DNA from: Perilla frutescens
Lineage: Eukaryota; Streptophyta; Magnoliopsida; Lamiales; Lamiaceae
Direction of reading: 5' to 3'
Assembly (NCBI GenBank): GCA_026008535.1
Contig: BRKX01000004.1
Span: 55,498,501 to 55,562,500, forward strand
DNA length: 64,000 nt
A model generated the notes under the pieces. The model did no database searches, was not told where the DNA came from, and saw only the letters and a program-made list of their open reading frames with translations. A program made the position numbers and the translations under genes. Of this stretch, positions 11,325-25,286 are shown in pieces; the stretch's first letter is position 1; each line of letters opens with the position of its first letter.

Positions 11325-14300
11325 TGTAACACCCTAAATTCTATAATTTAAAATGTTACTCTTCCTATTCTATAAAGCGAAAAGTTATTAACAATAATAG
11401 CAGTTCGAATATATTTTTTTTGATAATTATGCTAGAAATCCCAAGTAGGAAAATAAACCACAATACTTATATTTTCAAAAATTTATATTCTTAGATAAAA
11501 AACACCCACATTTCATAAACTCCAAAATAATCCTAAATCATTTCGAAAAGTACCTCATAAGTTCGAAAATATTAAATTCAAACTTGGAACCTTGCTAAAA
11601 CCATAATATTCAACCACTACATTAAGTTAGTTCAAAAACCACTAAATATGCACAGAATATCAAGTTCAAAATAGTTTACTTCAAACAAAAAGTACAAAAG
11701 CTCTAGTCAAGTAGCCAAAATGTCTAGAGAAGATTCACCCCCATTTCCTTCACGCCTCTCCAAAATCATTGACCTGAAAACATTTAAAAATGTGGGGTAA
11801 GCACTCTTAAAACGTACTCAGTGGTGGGGTTCATGGGCATTTCTTTCTATTTATCCAACAGAAATAAATCGCAGGAATAATGGATTTAGGGTACTCTTCT
11901 TTTGATTCTAGAATACATCTTGAATTATGCATAAGACATGTTCTGGTGCGTATAAATGCTTCTGTGCGTACGAAACGCTATTCTATGCGTATAAAACGCT
12001 ATCCATATTCCATCCACGATAATTCAAGTTGGATTCAAAACATTTCTGTCAAACATCATATATCATATACTTTTATTTCGAATATAATAATTTCACCCAC
12101 CTGAAAATAATAAGCACGTAATAATTGAGCAGAGAATCACAAAGTAGACGAGGATCCTAATTGCGCCGCACCTAGTATTAAATAATATCAATTAAATCAT
12201 TTGTGTTGAATTATAATCTATAAAATTAAAATTAAACTAGATTTGGAAACTAACCTTCTTTGCATTCTATCTCCAGCTCACTATCGTGTATAACTCTTTT
12301 ATCCTAGCCACCTTATAAAATTTGAAGAGATCTTGCTTGATATATATATATATATATATAGAGGAAGGATCAAATGTAAAAATGATCCTAGTGTATAATT
12401 TAGGGATTAATTAAATCCGTTAGATCTTAATACATTAATGGTTAAGATTAATTATCTCTTAACATATATTTTATTTATAATTTGTGAAAAGGACATTTTA
12501 GACATGCAAGATTAATCCATATCCTAATAAATATACATTTCCTTGATTTACGATTATTTTCCATTTTTATAACCGTTTTTAGTTTTATATTTTCAATTAT
12601 TTATCAAATGATTCATTTTATAATCGTCAATCAACATTTTAGTATTTTCATTGCTCCAATTACACTTTTTCAGCCTCAACTCTTCATTTTTTAATCAACA
12701 ATCGTTTTGTTTATTTCATTTTTTCTATGATTTTTCTTGCAATCAATATTGTGTTTACAAATGTATTGGAAAACCTCAAAAGTTAATTGATTTAAAAAAT
12801 ATATAAATGTATTCAAATATTTTATAAATGAAAAAAACATAAAGCATTATGAAATAAAATCACGTAATTATACAAAATCAATCAATTAAGCATTACCAAC
12901 CACAAAATAAGCACTCATACACTCGAAAAAAATTAATTTTCAATAAACAACTTACTCGATTTACAAATAACATAACATTTTATTTCTTTGTAAAACATTC
13001 AATACTTAAAATAAAGCATTGTGAAATGCCAAAAAAAAAAAGAATAAAAATGAAAAGGAATAACTAATAAAGTATTTAATAGAAAAAAAAACCAAAAAAA
13101 ACCACACACGGATTTAATCATATCATATATTTTGAACAAATATAGATTCACAATTTATAATGCTTAACCACAAAATTAATATCAAAATCAATTAAAAGCA
13201 TTACTAATAACAAAATAAGCATTAATACTCTCGTAAAAAAAAAACACCTAATATATAATTAAATAAAGTATTCATTTGAAAAAAAAAAAACATGAGAATA
13301 ACAATATAAAAACATATGAAGGATACTCAAATAAAGTCACATAATTATACCAAACCAATCAATCAAGCATTATCAACCACAAAATAAGCATTCATACACT
13401 CGCAAAAAACATTAATACTCAACAAACAATTATACTATTTATAAATAAAACCACATTTCATTTCTTTAAAAAGCACCCAAAAATTAAAATAAAGCATTGT
13501 CAAATGCAAAAAAAAAAACGAATAAAAAAAACCAAAGAAGAACAATTAATAATAAATCATTTCATACGAAATTAAATAAAATTGGAATTATTCACCAAGA
13601 GTAAAAAAATGAATGAAATATTGTGGATTTAATTCAGTTAATAAATATGTATACATTCGTGAGTTGTCTTTTGGCATTTGATTAAAGCCAAATATAATAC
13701 CCTGATTTAGGGGAGTAATAAAGACACGCAGAAAAATATTGGTAAAATTACCCTTTAATATTAATCATAATTTAAATAATAATATTAATCCTTTTATAAT
13801 TAAGCAAATTGTAGACCGTCTAGATTATGAGATTAATGGATATGATTAATCCATAATACTTGAAAGTCCACACGTAATGCTAGTTCTGTTATGAAAGTTT
13901 TGGATTGATGCAATTTTTAATGTCTCGGAGTATCACTAAAATATGAGCTATAATTAAAGCATTATTATTACACTAAAATAGCATTACCAACTATTAATTA
14001 CCACTAAAAATAATATAATCAACAAACAATCAATTAAAGCATCACTATCACACAAAATAACATTGTCAACTATCAATTAAAGCATCTCATAAGTATAGAG
14101 TTATTGCTTCAATCAACCTAAATATATTGAAAAAAATTTGGAAAAAAAAAATTGTGACTAGTGATGCTTATGCAGTATGCTCAATGTGTTTCTTGAGCAT
14201 ATTAATATTCTCCTAAAAAAGCATACAAGAAAATAAGTTGACCACCAAAACCAAATCAAAGCATCGGTACACATAAAAAAACATTATATTAATAAAATAA

Positions 14301-15830
14301 AAGCAGCTTGAAAATCGCGCAAAACACTTTCATACAACCTAATTAAACATAAATTAATCAAATAATAAAAAATACGAAATTAGATAAAATATTAATTTTT
14401 TTAGCACTTTAAATTGCTATGAATCATATACAAAATAGGAATTAAAACAAAGCTTCTCCAATAAATTAAATTAAAGTATAATTTTTCTAAATCATTCTAT
14501 TAAGCATTACCAATCACAAAATAAGCACTCATATTCTAAAAAAAAAAATGATACTCAACAAATACCTACACTACTCTTAACAATTAATATATCAATTTAT
14601 TTCTTTAAATAATATGCAATACTTTAAATAAAGCATTGTGAAATGAAAAAAAAAGCATCAATAAGAAATTAAAGTAATATAAAAAATACAAAACATAATT
14701 AATAAAACAAGTTATAATATAAAAAGGATTTAATCATACAATTGTAACAAAAAAATAGTAATAAAAAATCCCATAAAAAAATCCTAGCAAAACATAGTGG
14801 GTGGACGGTTTTTTCAATTGAATTTATTACTAAAATTAGTAGCATGATGGAAGCATCAATAAAGATATGAAAATATAATGGTACAAATCTACCCTTTAAG
14901 GTTAATCCACATTTAAATAAATAGCATTAATCATTTTTATTCAAATAAATTGTAGACCATCTAGATATTAAGATTAAAGGATAGGATTAATCCCTAAATT
15001 ATACACTAGACATATATATGCATGATAACCCTACCCTATATATATATATATTCATGCGTAAGGAATGATAGATCTATACATATATATAAACCCCACCGCC
15101 GCCGCCTCATTTCTCAATTTCCACCACCTCATCTCATCATAATCATCTTCACTTCTGCCGCCTCATTTTATCATAGTCATCTTAATTATATTATATTGCA
15201 TTTTAGGGGATAAAATGAAGAGTGAGGTGGTTAGTCATGCAAGTTGATACATTAGAAGTATCTAGTAAAACAAATTAGATTTCCTCTCATGCATGACCAA
15301 CCTACTAGCTTTTATGTATCCCAAAGTTATTTTATGGACACGTATTCATAATCTTTACCACTAGTTATTACTATTATAATTATCTTTACAAAGTATTTTT
15401 ATTTTATATTATTAAATCCCACACTTAATATAGTTGTAATTCTTATCATTTATTTTTCTTCTTTATCTTAATGTCTTTGATATTATTATTATTATACAAA
15501 TGAATTTATCTAATATGTTGATATATATACACACATGAATTAACATATATAATTAATCATAAGTGATTTATGTAATCAGAATAAAATTGTACTCTTAACT
15601 TATATAACTTTTATTTAAACAAGACTAGAAAAAATATATTATATGGCTCAAACTAAACTTTTAAAACCTAAATAATAATTATAAATATTCTTGATACTAG
15701 GGGCGCAACTTCGAACTCCCTCAAGCCCAACTAATTCTATTGAGCGTTATTAAATAAATGAAAACTCAATTTTTTTAAAGCAATCAATTAATTTTCATAG
15801 TTTTAAATCACGTAGAAGTGGGATGTTACA
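11325..15830 (-). repeat. Gypsy 3' LTR, enlarged by an insertion
   Basis: It matches 20727-22618 over its whole length except for a 2676-bp insertion at 12361-15036 inside a (TA)n run. Without it the LTR is about 1.83 kb. The chromovirus-like GTGGGGTAAGCACTC segment is at 11792-11806. Confidence 0.93.
12361..15036. mobile_element. Non-autonomous TIR element nested in the gypsy LTR
   Basis: The other LTR has only (TA)n here, so this 2.68 kb is a clean insertion. Its ends share an inverted repeat containing CTAGTGTATAATTTAGGGAT (12391-12410 and inverted near 14989-15008). A related block recurs inside at 13690-13870 in the same orientation as the right end (GTAGACC.TCTAGAT). The interior is AT-rich with many short repeats of the form CATTACCAACCACAAAATAAGCA. 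It shows no transposase. The target duplication is hidden by the TA run; it is probably MULE-like. Confidence 0.7.
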
Positions 15831-18800
15831 ATCCTACCCACTTAAAAAAAATTTCGTCCTCGAAATTTATCTTACCAGGTTGTCCTAAGGATGGATATTT
15901 AGCTAGGATTTCCTCTTCGCGTTCCCAAGTTGCTTCTTCTTTCCCGTGCCTACTCCACTGTACTCTAATTAGCGAAACTTGTCTATTTCTCAGCTCGTGG
16001 GTCTTTCTATCGAGAACAGCAACAGACTCCTCTTCATAGGTCAAGTCTTTGTTGAGTTGTATTTCCTCATAGTTGATGGTGTGACTTAGCTCATGCAAAT
16101 ACTTCCTTAGCATAGAAACATGAAAGACATCGTGTACCAATGACAATCTAGGTGGTAGAGCTAGACGATAAGCTACATCACCAATTCGTTCTAAAATTTC
16201 GAAAGGTCCGATAAAATGAGGTCTCAACTTTCCTTTCTTCCCAAATCTTAACAGTCCCTTCATAGAAGCGACTTTCAAAAACACTTTGTCACCTATCTCA
16301 AAATGCAAATCTTTTCTCCTTTTGTTGGCGTACAACTTCTATCGATCTTGAGCAACTTTAATGTTACCTCGAATCTTCTCCACTGCTTCCACTGTTCTTT
16401 CAACTATTTCGGGACCTAAAATTTTTCTCTCTCCAACTTCATCCCAATATGCCGGTGATCTACATTTTCATCCATATAGCGCTTCATATGGAGCCATGCC
16501 AATGCTAGAGTGGAAGCTATTGTTATAAGCAAATTCCACTAACGGTAGATGCGCCTCCCAGCTACCTCCTAAATCCATGATGCAAGTTCGTAACATATCT
16601 TCCAATGTTTGTATAGTTCTTTCCGATTGGCCATCTGTCTGAGGATGATATGCAGTTGAGAACTTTAGCTTCGTGCCCAAAGCTATATGCAAGCTTGTCC
16701 AAAATCTTGATGTGAAACGGGGATCTCGATCTGATATTATGGAGATTGGGACTCCATGCAATCAGACTATTTCTCGAACATATAGCTGAGCGAATTGACC
16801 CATGGTAAACGTCATCCTTACAGGTAAAAAGTGAGCTAATTTTGTCAATCGATCAACAATGACCCAAATCGCATCATTACTCTTCACGGTCTTGGAAAGT
16901 CTGACCACAAAATCCATTGTAATATGCTCTCATTTCCATTCTGGTATTTCTAGAGGATTCAACAATCCTGACGGTCTTTGGTGCTCTGCTTTTACTTGCT
17001 GACAGGCCAAACATCATGCAACGTAGTTAGCAATTGATTTCTTCATGCCATACCACCAAAGTTTTCTTTTTAAATCTTGATACATCTTAGTACTTCCAGG
17101 GTGTGCTGTGTAAGGCGTTTGATGTGCCTCATCTAAAATTTCTCTCATTATCTTGTTCGGCACACAAATTCTGCCCTTAAAGAGTAGAGTCCCATAAGAT
17201 GATATCGTGAATCCTTTAGAATCGTCTGACACTTCTCTTGCTCGCATCTTTTCTAGAAAACCATCTTCCTTTTGTGAAACTCTAATTTTATCTCATAGCG
17301 TCGGTTGAACTACTAATGCTGTAATTATAGCATTAGCTTCTTCTGGTGTGGACACAACCTCGAGACTCAACTTCTCAAAATCCTTAATCAACTCTTCTTG
17401 TTGTGTGATTCCCTTTGTGGGATTTACTTTCTTTCGACTAAGTGCATCAGCCACAATGTTGGCTTTTCCGGAGTGATATATGATCGTACAGTCATAGTCT
17501 TTAACTAATTCCAACCACCTTCTTTGCCTTATATTCAATTCCTTCTGAGTGAAGAAATATTTAAGACTTTTATGATCCGTATAAATCTTACACTTACCTC
17601 CATAGAGATAATGTCTCCAAATCTTTAATGCATGCACAACAGCAGCTAACTCTAGATCATGAATGGGATAATTCAACTCATGAGGCTTCAATTGTCTAGA
17701 AGCATAAGCAACTACCTTTCCCTATTGCATCAAGACGCATCCTAGTCCTTGTTTTGATGCATCACTGTAAATCACGAATCCCTTAGATCCATCAGGGATG
17801 GTCAATACTGGGGCTGTTATTAGTCTTCGTTTCAGCTCCTGAAAACTCTTCTCACATTTTTCTGTCCATTCAAATGGTACCCCTTTTCATGTCAACTATG
17901 TGAGTGGTCCGGCTATCTTAGAGAATCCTTCAATAAACCTCCGGTAATATCCATCCATTCCCAGAAAACTTCTTACTTCTCCCACATTTGTTGGTGGACT
18001 CCAATTGTTGACAACTTCTACTTTCGTTGGATCAACCCCAATACCTTCAGCAGTCACTACGTGCCCAAGGAATGTTATACGATCTAACCAAAACTCACAC
18101 TTTTTGAACTTAGCATACAATTTCTCTTTTCTTAGAGTTTCCAGCACAACTCTTAGGTGAGAGGTGTGCTGCGTGTTGCTCCTTATATTTTGAATAAATC
18201 AGGATGTCATCAATGAACACAATGACAAATTGATCTAAATATGGATGAAATACCCGATTCATTAGATCCATAAACACTCCTGGTGCATTAGACAATCCAA
18301 AAGGCATCACCACAAACTCATAATAACCATATCTTGTCCTGAAGGTCGTCTTAGGGATATCGTCTTCCTTCACCTTCAATTGGTGGTATCCTGATCTCAG
18401 ATCTATCTTTGAGAACAGACTAGCCCCTCGAAGTTGATCAAATAAATCATCAATTCTCGGCAAAAGGTACTTATTCTTTATTGTGAGACGGTTTAGATCT
18501 CGATAATCTATGCACATTCTCATACTACCATCTTTCTTCTTCACAAATAGAACTGGCACTCCCCATGGCGAAACACTTGGCCGAATATACCATTTGTCAA
18601 GTAGCTCTTGAAGTTGGACCTTCAACTCTTGTAACTCCGATGGTGCCATTCGATATGGTGCCTTAGACATTGGTGTTGATCCTGACATTAAGTCAATTGT
18701 GAACTCCACTTATCGATTTGGCGGTAATCTGGGTATCTCCTCAGGAAATACATCCACAAAATCTCTAACTATCGGCATATCATTCAGTGTCGGTTCAGTT

Positions 18801-19564
18801 GGCGTAGTCCCAATAATACTTACCAAGAATCCTCGGCAGCCACATTTTTGCAACATCTTCATAGCTTTCATTGCTGGTATGATTCTTGGTCTTCCACCTA
18901 GCTTAGCTCCGTGGTAGATAAACTTTTCCTCATCTGATTTTTGAAATACTACTTCTCGTTCATGACAACATATAATCGCAAAACTTATGCTTAACCAGTC
19001 CATTCCCAAGATTAAATCAAATTCTTACATCTTGAGAGCATGTAAATCAGCTACAAGCTCTTTTCCCCCAAAATCCAATTTAACATCTTTAGCAACCCTA
19101 TCAGTTCTTAATGTCTCTCGAGCATAAATTCTAACATTGAGGGCTAAGTTTTCTACTTCTAAACTTAGTCCTAACTTAGCACAAAGCTCAGTTGAAATAA
19201 AAGAGTGTGAAGCACCAGAATCAAACAGAGCTAAAGTTGGCATTCCAAAAATTGATATCATACCTGATTGTACCACTATTCTCCCCAGCTTCTTGTTGTG
19301 TGAAGGTAAAAACTCATGCATTACCACCTTTCTTTGGCTCTTCACGCCGCTTCTTGGGGCAGTTGGTTGCGATGTGTCCCGGTTCTTGACAATTGTAGCA
19401 AACACCTTTACGCCATAGACAAGGTCCTTGATGTGGCTTCTTGCATTCCGGACATGGAGAAACTCCCATAGGTGCTCTATTTGCAGGGTGTGCTTCAATC
19501 CTCTCTTTCTTGATAGGAAAATTAACATTTTCCTTATTGCGATTGTCCAATTTCCTCTTCCCAC
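15826..19564 (-). pseudogene. Gypsy pol: protease, RT, RNase H, integrase, chromodomain
   Basis: Pieces in order on the minus strand: protease with LFDSGASHSF (about 19240-19200); RT with YRDLNR and the FIDDIL active site (18500-18190); RNase H with YTDHKSLKYFF (about 17590); integrase zinc-binding region with HPGSTKMYQDL (about 17110) and core with DRDPRFTSRFW (16730); and a C-terminal chromodomain-like tail (VQWSRHGKEEATWE, about 15920). Stops interrupt it near 19027, 18713, 17887, 17721, 17012, 16932, 16764, 16473 and 16337. Most are TGA or TAG where the family has Arg (CGA), Gln or Trp, as expected from deamination of methylated cytosines. Confidence 0.93.
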
Positions 19565-20312
19565 GAAGATCCGTATTTCTTGGAAGAGCGCTATCTACTT
19601 CTAGTCCAGTAGCTACTTCATGAGCTTGTTTAACAGCTTGCCCATAGTCAACGATTCTCTGTGCCGCTAGAGTTCCGCGTATCTCTGGTCGAAGACCTCT
19701 CATGAACCAGTCTACTTTTTGATCTTCAGTATCTAACCGATGTGCTGCGTAGCGCGAGAGTTGATTAAACCTTCGCTCGTACTCTGTCACAGTGAGATTT
19801 CCTTGCTTCAGCTCTAGAAATTCGATTTGCTTCTGCATACGAAAAGCCCGAGAAAAATACTTGTCCATAACGATCTCTTTAAACCTATCCCAGGTTAAAC
19901 CTCGACGTTCCTCTTCGGTCATGCTAGTTTTGTACGACTTCCACCAGTGGCCAGCATCCTTAGTGAATTAAAAGACTGCACACGAGACCTTGTGCGCATC
20001 ATCGCACTCTATGTGTTCGAAGATCCGTTTGAGCTCCATTATCCATTCTGCGAGAACGAGTGGTCCACTCCTACCATTGAATCTAGGTGGAGTGTAACGA
20101 CGAAATTGCTCGATCACCTGATTAGTGGTTGGCGGGACATGTGCATTAGGTACTGCATTTTGGTTCACTGTAGCATGTGTTTGTTGTTGTACGAATCCCT
20201 TTAGTGCTCTAATCAATTCTGGCACAAAGTTGCCACCGCCTGCATTTGGTGGTTGATTGGCCTCGGGATTTCATGGTGGATTATGATTAAGAGGCGGTCG
20301 TCCACGTCTCAT
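19314..20312 (-). pseudogene. Gypsy gag
   Basis: A start at 20312 (MRRGRPP) is followed 13 codons later by a TGA, again at a place that looks like a former CGA. The capsid region (FEHIECDDAHKVSCAVF, then RFKEIVMDKYF and MRGLRPEIRG) and the CCHC knuckle CYNCQEPGHIATNC (about 19359-19400) are clear. A second break separates the pieces near 19945. Confidence 0.9.
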
Positions 20313-20726
20313 ACTTATGTAATACGCATAGGTAAACGAAGAAGAACATACTACTAAGTTCAAGCCAAATGATAAGTATCTGAATGTTTTGGATCTAAAT
20401 AGGGTAACCATCTATGAAAAATATTTCTATGTTCACTCTAAATTTCGAGGACTAAAATAATTTCTTTCTCATTCATCAAATGCATTTAAACATAATAAAA
20501 CTTTTCTGCATAAATCATTTCTCAACATTTCTCATCATTCACAGAATATCTGAAATTTTCTTAATGCTCACCACATTAAACAACTTTGCAAAATAAATAA
20601 ATCAAGCAAAGTACCTTGGAGCAGGAGCATGTGGCAGAAATGGGTGGCGTACCATAAAATCAAACAATTTAATTCTTTCGAACACATTGAGTCTACAGGA
20701 AGGAAGACCCATCTGATACCACTAAA

Positions 20727-21738
20727 TGTAACACCCTAAATTCTATAATTTAAAATGTTACTCTTCCTATTCTTTAAAGCGAAAAGTTATTAATAATAAT
20801 AGCAGTTCGAATATTTTTTTTTTATAATTATGCTAGAAATCCCAAGTAGGAAAATAAACCACAATACTTATATTTTCAAAAATTTATATTCTTAGATCAA
20901 AAACACCCACATTTCATAAACTCCAAAATAATCCTAAATCATTTCGAAAAGTAACTCATAAGTTCGAAAATATTAAATTCAAACTTGGAACCTTGGTAAA
21001 ATCATAATATTCAACCACTACATTAAGTTAGTTCAAAAACCACTAAACATGCACAAAATATCAAGTTCAAAATAGTTTACTTCAAACAACATGTACAAAA
21101 GTTCTAGTCAAGTAACCAAAATGTCTAGAGAAGATTCACCCCCATTTCCTTCACGCCGCTCAAAAATCATTGACCTAAAAACATTTAAAAATGTGGGGTG
21201 AGCACTCTTAAAACGTACTCAATGGTGGGGTTCATGGGCATTTCTTTCTATTTATCCAACAGAAATAAATCGCAGGAATAATGGATTTAGGGTACTCTTC
21301 TTCTGGTTCTAGAAGACACCTTGAACTATGCATAGGACATGTTCTGGTGCGTATAAACGCTTCTGTGCATACGAAACACTATTCTATGCGTATAAAACGC
21401 TATCCATATTCCATCTACGATAATTCAAGTTGGATTCAAAATATTTATGTCAAACATCATATATCATATACTTTTATTTCGAATATAATAATTTCACCCA
21501 CCTGAAAATAATAAGCACGTAATAATTGAGTGGAGAATCACAAAGTAGACGAGGATCCTAATTGCGCCGCACCTAATATTAAATAATATCAATTAAATCA
21601 TTTGTGTTGAATTATAATCTATAAAATTAAAATTAAACTAGATTTGGAAACTAACCTTCTTTGTATTCTATCTCCAGCTCACTACCATGTATAACTCTTT
21701 TATCCTAGCCACCTTATAAAATTTGAAGAGATCTTGCT

Positions 21739-21781
<43 letters not shown>

Positions 21782-22211
21782 TGTGTAAGGAATGATAGAT
21801 CTATACATATATATATATAAGCCCCACCGCCGCCGCCTCATTTCTCAATTTCCACCGCCTCATCTCATCATAATCATCTTCACTTCTGCCGCCTCATTTT
21901 ATCATAGTCATCTTAATTATATTATATTGCATTTTAGGGGATAAAATGAAGAGTGAGGTGGTTAGTCATCCAAGTTGATACATTAGAAGTATCTAGTAAA
22001 ACAAATTAGATTTCTTCTCATGCATGACCAATCTACTAGCTTTTATGTATCCCAAAGTTATTTTATGGACACGTATTCATAATCTTTACCACTAGTTATT
22101 ACTATTATAATTATCTTTACAAAGTATTTTTATTTTATATTATTAAATCCCACACCTAATATAGTTGTAATCCTTATCATTTATTTTTCTTCTTTATCTT
22201 AATGTCTTTGA

Positions 22212-22284
<73 letters not shown>

Positions 22285-22618
22285 CAAATGAATTTATCTA
22301 ATATGTAGATATATATACACACACGAATTAACATATATAATTAATCATAAGTGATTTATGTAATCAGAATAAAATTGTACTCTTAACTTATATAACTTTT
22401 ATCTAAACAAGACTAGAAAAAATATATTATATGGCTCAAACTAAACTTTTAAAACCTAAATAATAATTATAAATATTCTTGATACTAGGGGCGCAACTTC
22501 GAACTCCCTCAAGCCCAACTAATTCTATTGAGCGTTATTAAATAAATAAAAACTCAATTTTTTTAAAGCAATCGATTAATTTTCATAGTTTTAAATCACG
22601 TAGAAGTGGGATATTACA
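20727..22618 (-). repeat. Gypsy 5' LTR
   Basis: A 1892-bp LTR from TGTAACACCC to ATTACA. It contains a (TA)n run near 21741-21778 and an (ATT)n tract at 22209-22281 of roughly 25 units, where the partner LTR has about five (near 15482-15496). The primer-binding site lies just left of it on the plus strand (CCATCTGATACCA). Confidence 0.95.
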
Positions 22619-22623
22619 AAATT

Positions 22624-24265
22624 GAAAATAAATATAAAGATGGGATGAAGATTATGATTTATCCATTTAAGGTTATCTTGATTTCATTTAATCTACTGCT
22701 TATTTTAAAAATACAATTTATCATTTAGAGATAGGATAATATGATTAATTAAATGTTTAGTTTATGACTTTTTATGTTTAAATCAATTTCAACTCTATTT
22801 ACCACTATCTTACATGCAAATAAAACCAAACAATATTTGGAATCATTAGACAAAAACATAAATAAAAAATTAAAAATTATATACATGATCCTTTAATTTG
22901 GTCCCGTGTCATTTATATATACTGTAGTTGAATATATAAAATTTACAATTACTTTTTCCACAAATCATACAAAGGAAAAAAAAAAGGGAACCATCCACCA
23001 ATATTAATATGTGTCTTTTATCCAAGCATATACATAATTAGTAATTATGTGTGGTTAATTAGTTATTTCTATATTATATATATCATAACAATATTTATGC
23101 CACATAATTATACAAAATTTCAAAGGAATCTGGAACCCTGTGGTTAAAAAAATACATGCATGTGACTTCTACCCACACATATAAATAATAGTAATTATAT
23201 ATAAGTGATTAATTATATTTTTATAATTATATGAATAAATTATTTATTTTGGTATAAAAATTTAGATGAATCTTGAATGGTGCCACAAAAAATTTTATTT
23301 CGCCTGTTCCCACCCATATATATAGCTAGTATTGTATGTGGTTAATTACATTTTTTATACAAAATTTAAAAGGAATCTTGAGTTTATTCTGAAAAGTTAA
23401 AATGCGATTAAAATGTTTTAATCACACATATTAAATGTGAAAGATTAAATAAAAATGTTAAGTACATTCACTCACACATTTTATGATTATGTGGGGCTAA
23501 AACATCAATTTTTTGTAGTATTAATTTAAAATGCATTTCTTGTTTATTTGGCTATAAATTATTTTTATCAATATTATGTATAACACATGTGATTATGATT
23601 TTTACTAACGCATATAAATAACTAGTAATTATATGTGTGATTATATATGAGTCTCTTCAATATTTGTGCATATTAATCAATTAATTAGATGTACTCACCG
23701 GAGAAAAATAATTCATGAAAAGATAGAATTTAGGATGTGCATATTTGGAAAAACTCACCACTTGAACGAGTATTGCATCAGAATTATTATAAATTTTTGT
23801 TTGCTTTGGAGTAATAACGTGTGTGCATGACTGATCACGTGAAGTGCACATATATTTATCAATAATAAAATAATTATTGTTAATTACTGTCCGATGCATT
23901 AATTTTTTCCCAAAAGTAATAATAATTATAATTTTATTTGATTGCATCTCTTAGATTCAGCAATGTTAATTAATTTGGACCATATTATATAAAACATGCC
24001 ATACACTTATACCATATAATTTTTATGGCCGACACATTAGTTCACTCCAATTATAAATATATATATAGTAAACCAACAAGAAATTATTCCAATCCACATT
24101 TTTAATTTTCAGCCAATATGGATGCCATGTTAATATTCCGGCTCAAACTACATAATTATTTAAAATTGATGCTTATTAGTGCTAGATAAACTAAAATTAA
24201 ATAGGGCACTATATATAATTAACATTTTCACAGCGAACATTCTTTTCCACTCTGACTTATGGACT
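22624..24265. other. AT-rich intergenic with local degenerate repeats
   Basis: Phrases such as CACATATAAATAATAGTAATTATAT followed by GATTAATTA recur at about 23020, 23175, 23330 and 23605, suggesting an old tandem array with units of some 150-300 bp. No gene, LTR or TIR could be supported. Confidence 0.45.
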
Positions 24266-24633
24266 GGAAAATTCGACCATGGACACCCACCCAATGGACA
24301 CCCTTCTTCAAATTACATAAAACCAAATATCTCCATTAATTGCCGATCACCTTAAATGATGTAATGTTATAAAAAAAAATAGAATTAATTATGTTGCCGC
24401 TAAATAATTGTTAATTTTACATGATATAATCGGCAATTATTACATAATTGTTAAATTTGTGTAATATCACTTTATATTATGTAAAATTAACAATTATTTA
24501 GCGGCAACACAGTTAATTCTATTTTTTTATAACATTGCATCATTTAAGATGGTCGGCAATTAATGAAGATCTTTGGCTTTATGTAATTTGAAGAAGGGTG
24601 TCCATTGAGTGGGTGTCCACGGTGGAATTTACC
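24266..24633. mobile_element. Foldback MITE upstream of the lipase gene
   Basis: Arms of about 165 bp are inverted copies of each other (left GGACACCCACCCAATGGACA, right inverse GGACACCCACTCAATGGACA, continuing through CTTCTTCAAATTACATAAA and TTGCCGCTAAATAATTGTTA). The tips are GGAAAATTCGACC and GGTGGAATTTACC. GGACT occurs directly outside both tips (24261-24265 and 24634-24638) as a candidate target duplication. It could form a long hairpin 650 bp upstream of the lipase start. Confidence 0.85.
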
Positions 24634-24638
24634 GGACT

Positions 24639-25286
24639 GATATCTCCATATATACATCTTAGAAAAAAATGAAACTCCCGCAGAAAGCTGACATGGAGGA
24701 GATGGGACTTAAATGTTGAATGGGCAATAAAAAATTTAATGGAGCAGAACATGTACTGTAACTACTAAATTTGTTATTGCTTGACTTTTCTTAATTTTAT
24801 CTCCATGCACTTTGTTTTATGATTTATGTAATTGTTAGTTAAAGTACTCCAATCAACATCAAGTCCTCTACAGTCTTCTCTCATTCACCCTCCCTCTCGA
24901 CTATAAATTAGGAACAAAATAGAAAAACTCCCAATTTTGAAATTCTAAAAATTCCTATAACTTCTCCATCTTACCATTTCTGCCTCTACATCTTCTCTCA
25001 CTCCGGCGACTAAGCATCACCTTTCCCACGACACCACTCACGAGTCGACGATGAAGAGGACCTAACACAAACCAAGTTCCGGCGACACCCCAACTTGCCG
25101 CAACGACCACAACCTCGACAACCCCCCAAATCTCCGATTCCAACATCTGACTACTGCAAACCAGCCACCTCCCAACTCGACAGCGTAGATTCAACGGAGT
25201 TTATAGCTGGCCCAACATATAGATTTCACTAAAATCCTAGCTCAAACCTTTTCTTTTCACTCTTAATTATCATTCAAAAAAAAAAA
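24639..25286 (+). promoter_or_regulatory. Upstream region of the GDSL lipase gene
   Basis: A TATA-like box (CTATAAATTA) lies at 24901-24910. If used, it would give a leader of about 350 nt. The segment 24960-25200 is unusually C-rich for this window and pyrimidine-rich on the coding strand, which suits a transcribed leader. This is inference from composition only. Confidence 0.4.

Larger units (their letters stand above)
11325..22618 (-). mobile_element. Ty3/gypsy chromovirus (Tekay/Del-like), degenerate
   Basis: An 11.3-kb element on the minus strand, bounded by TGTAACACCC and ATTACA and by the perfect 5-bp target duplication AAATT (11320-11324 and 22619-22623). The order gag, protease, RT, RNase H, integrase, chromodomain is that of gypsy chromoviruses. 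The PBS (TGGTATCAGATGG) and the polypurine tract (AAGTGGGTAGGAT) are readable. About ten in-frame stops leave no intact polyprotein. Confidence 0.96.

Noticed and set aside
24955..25194. 79-codon minus-strand open frame
   Set aside because: It is antisense to the C-rich leader of the lipase gene and has no conserved motif.
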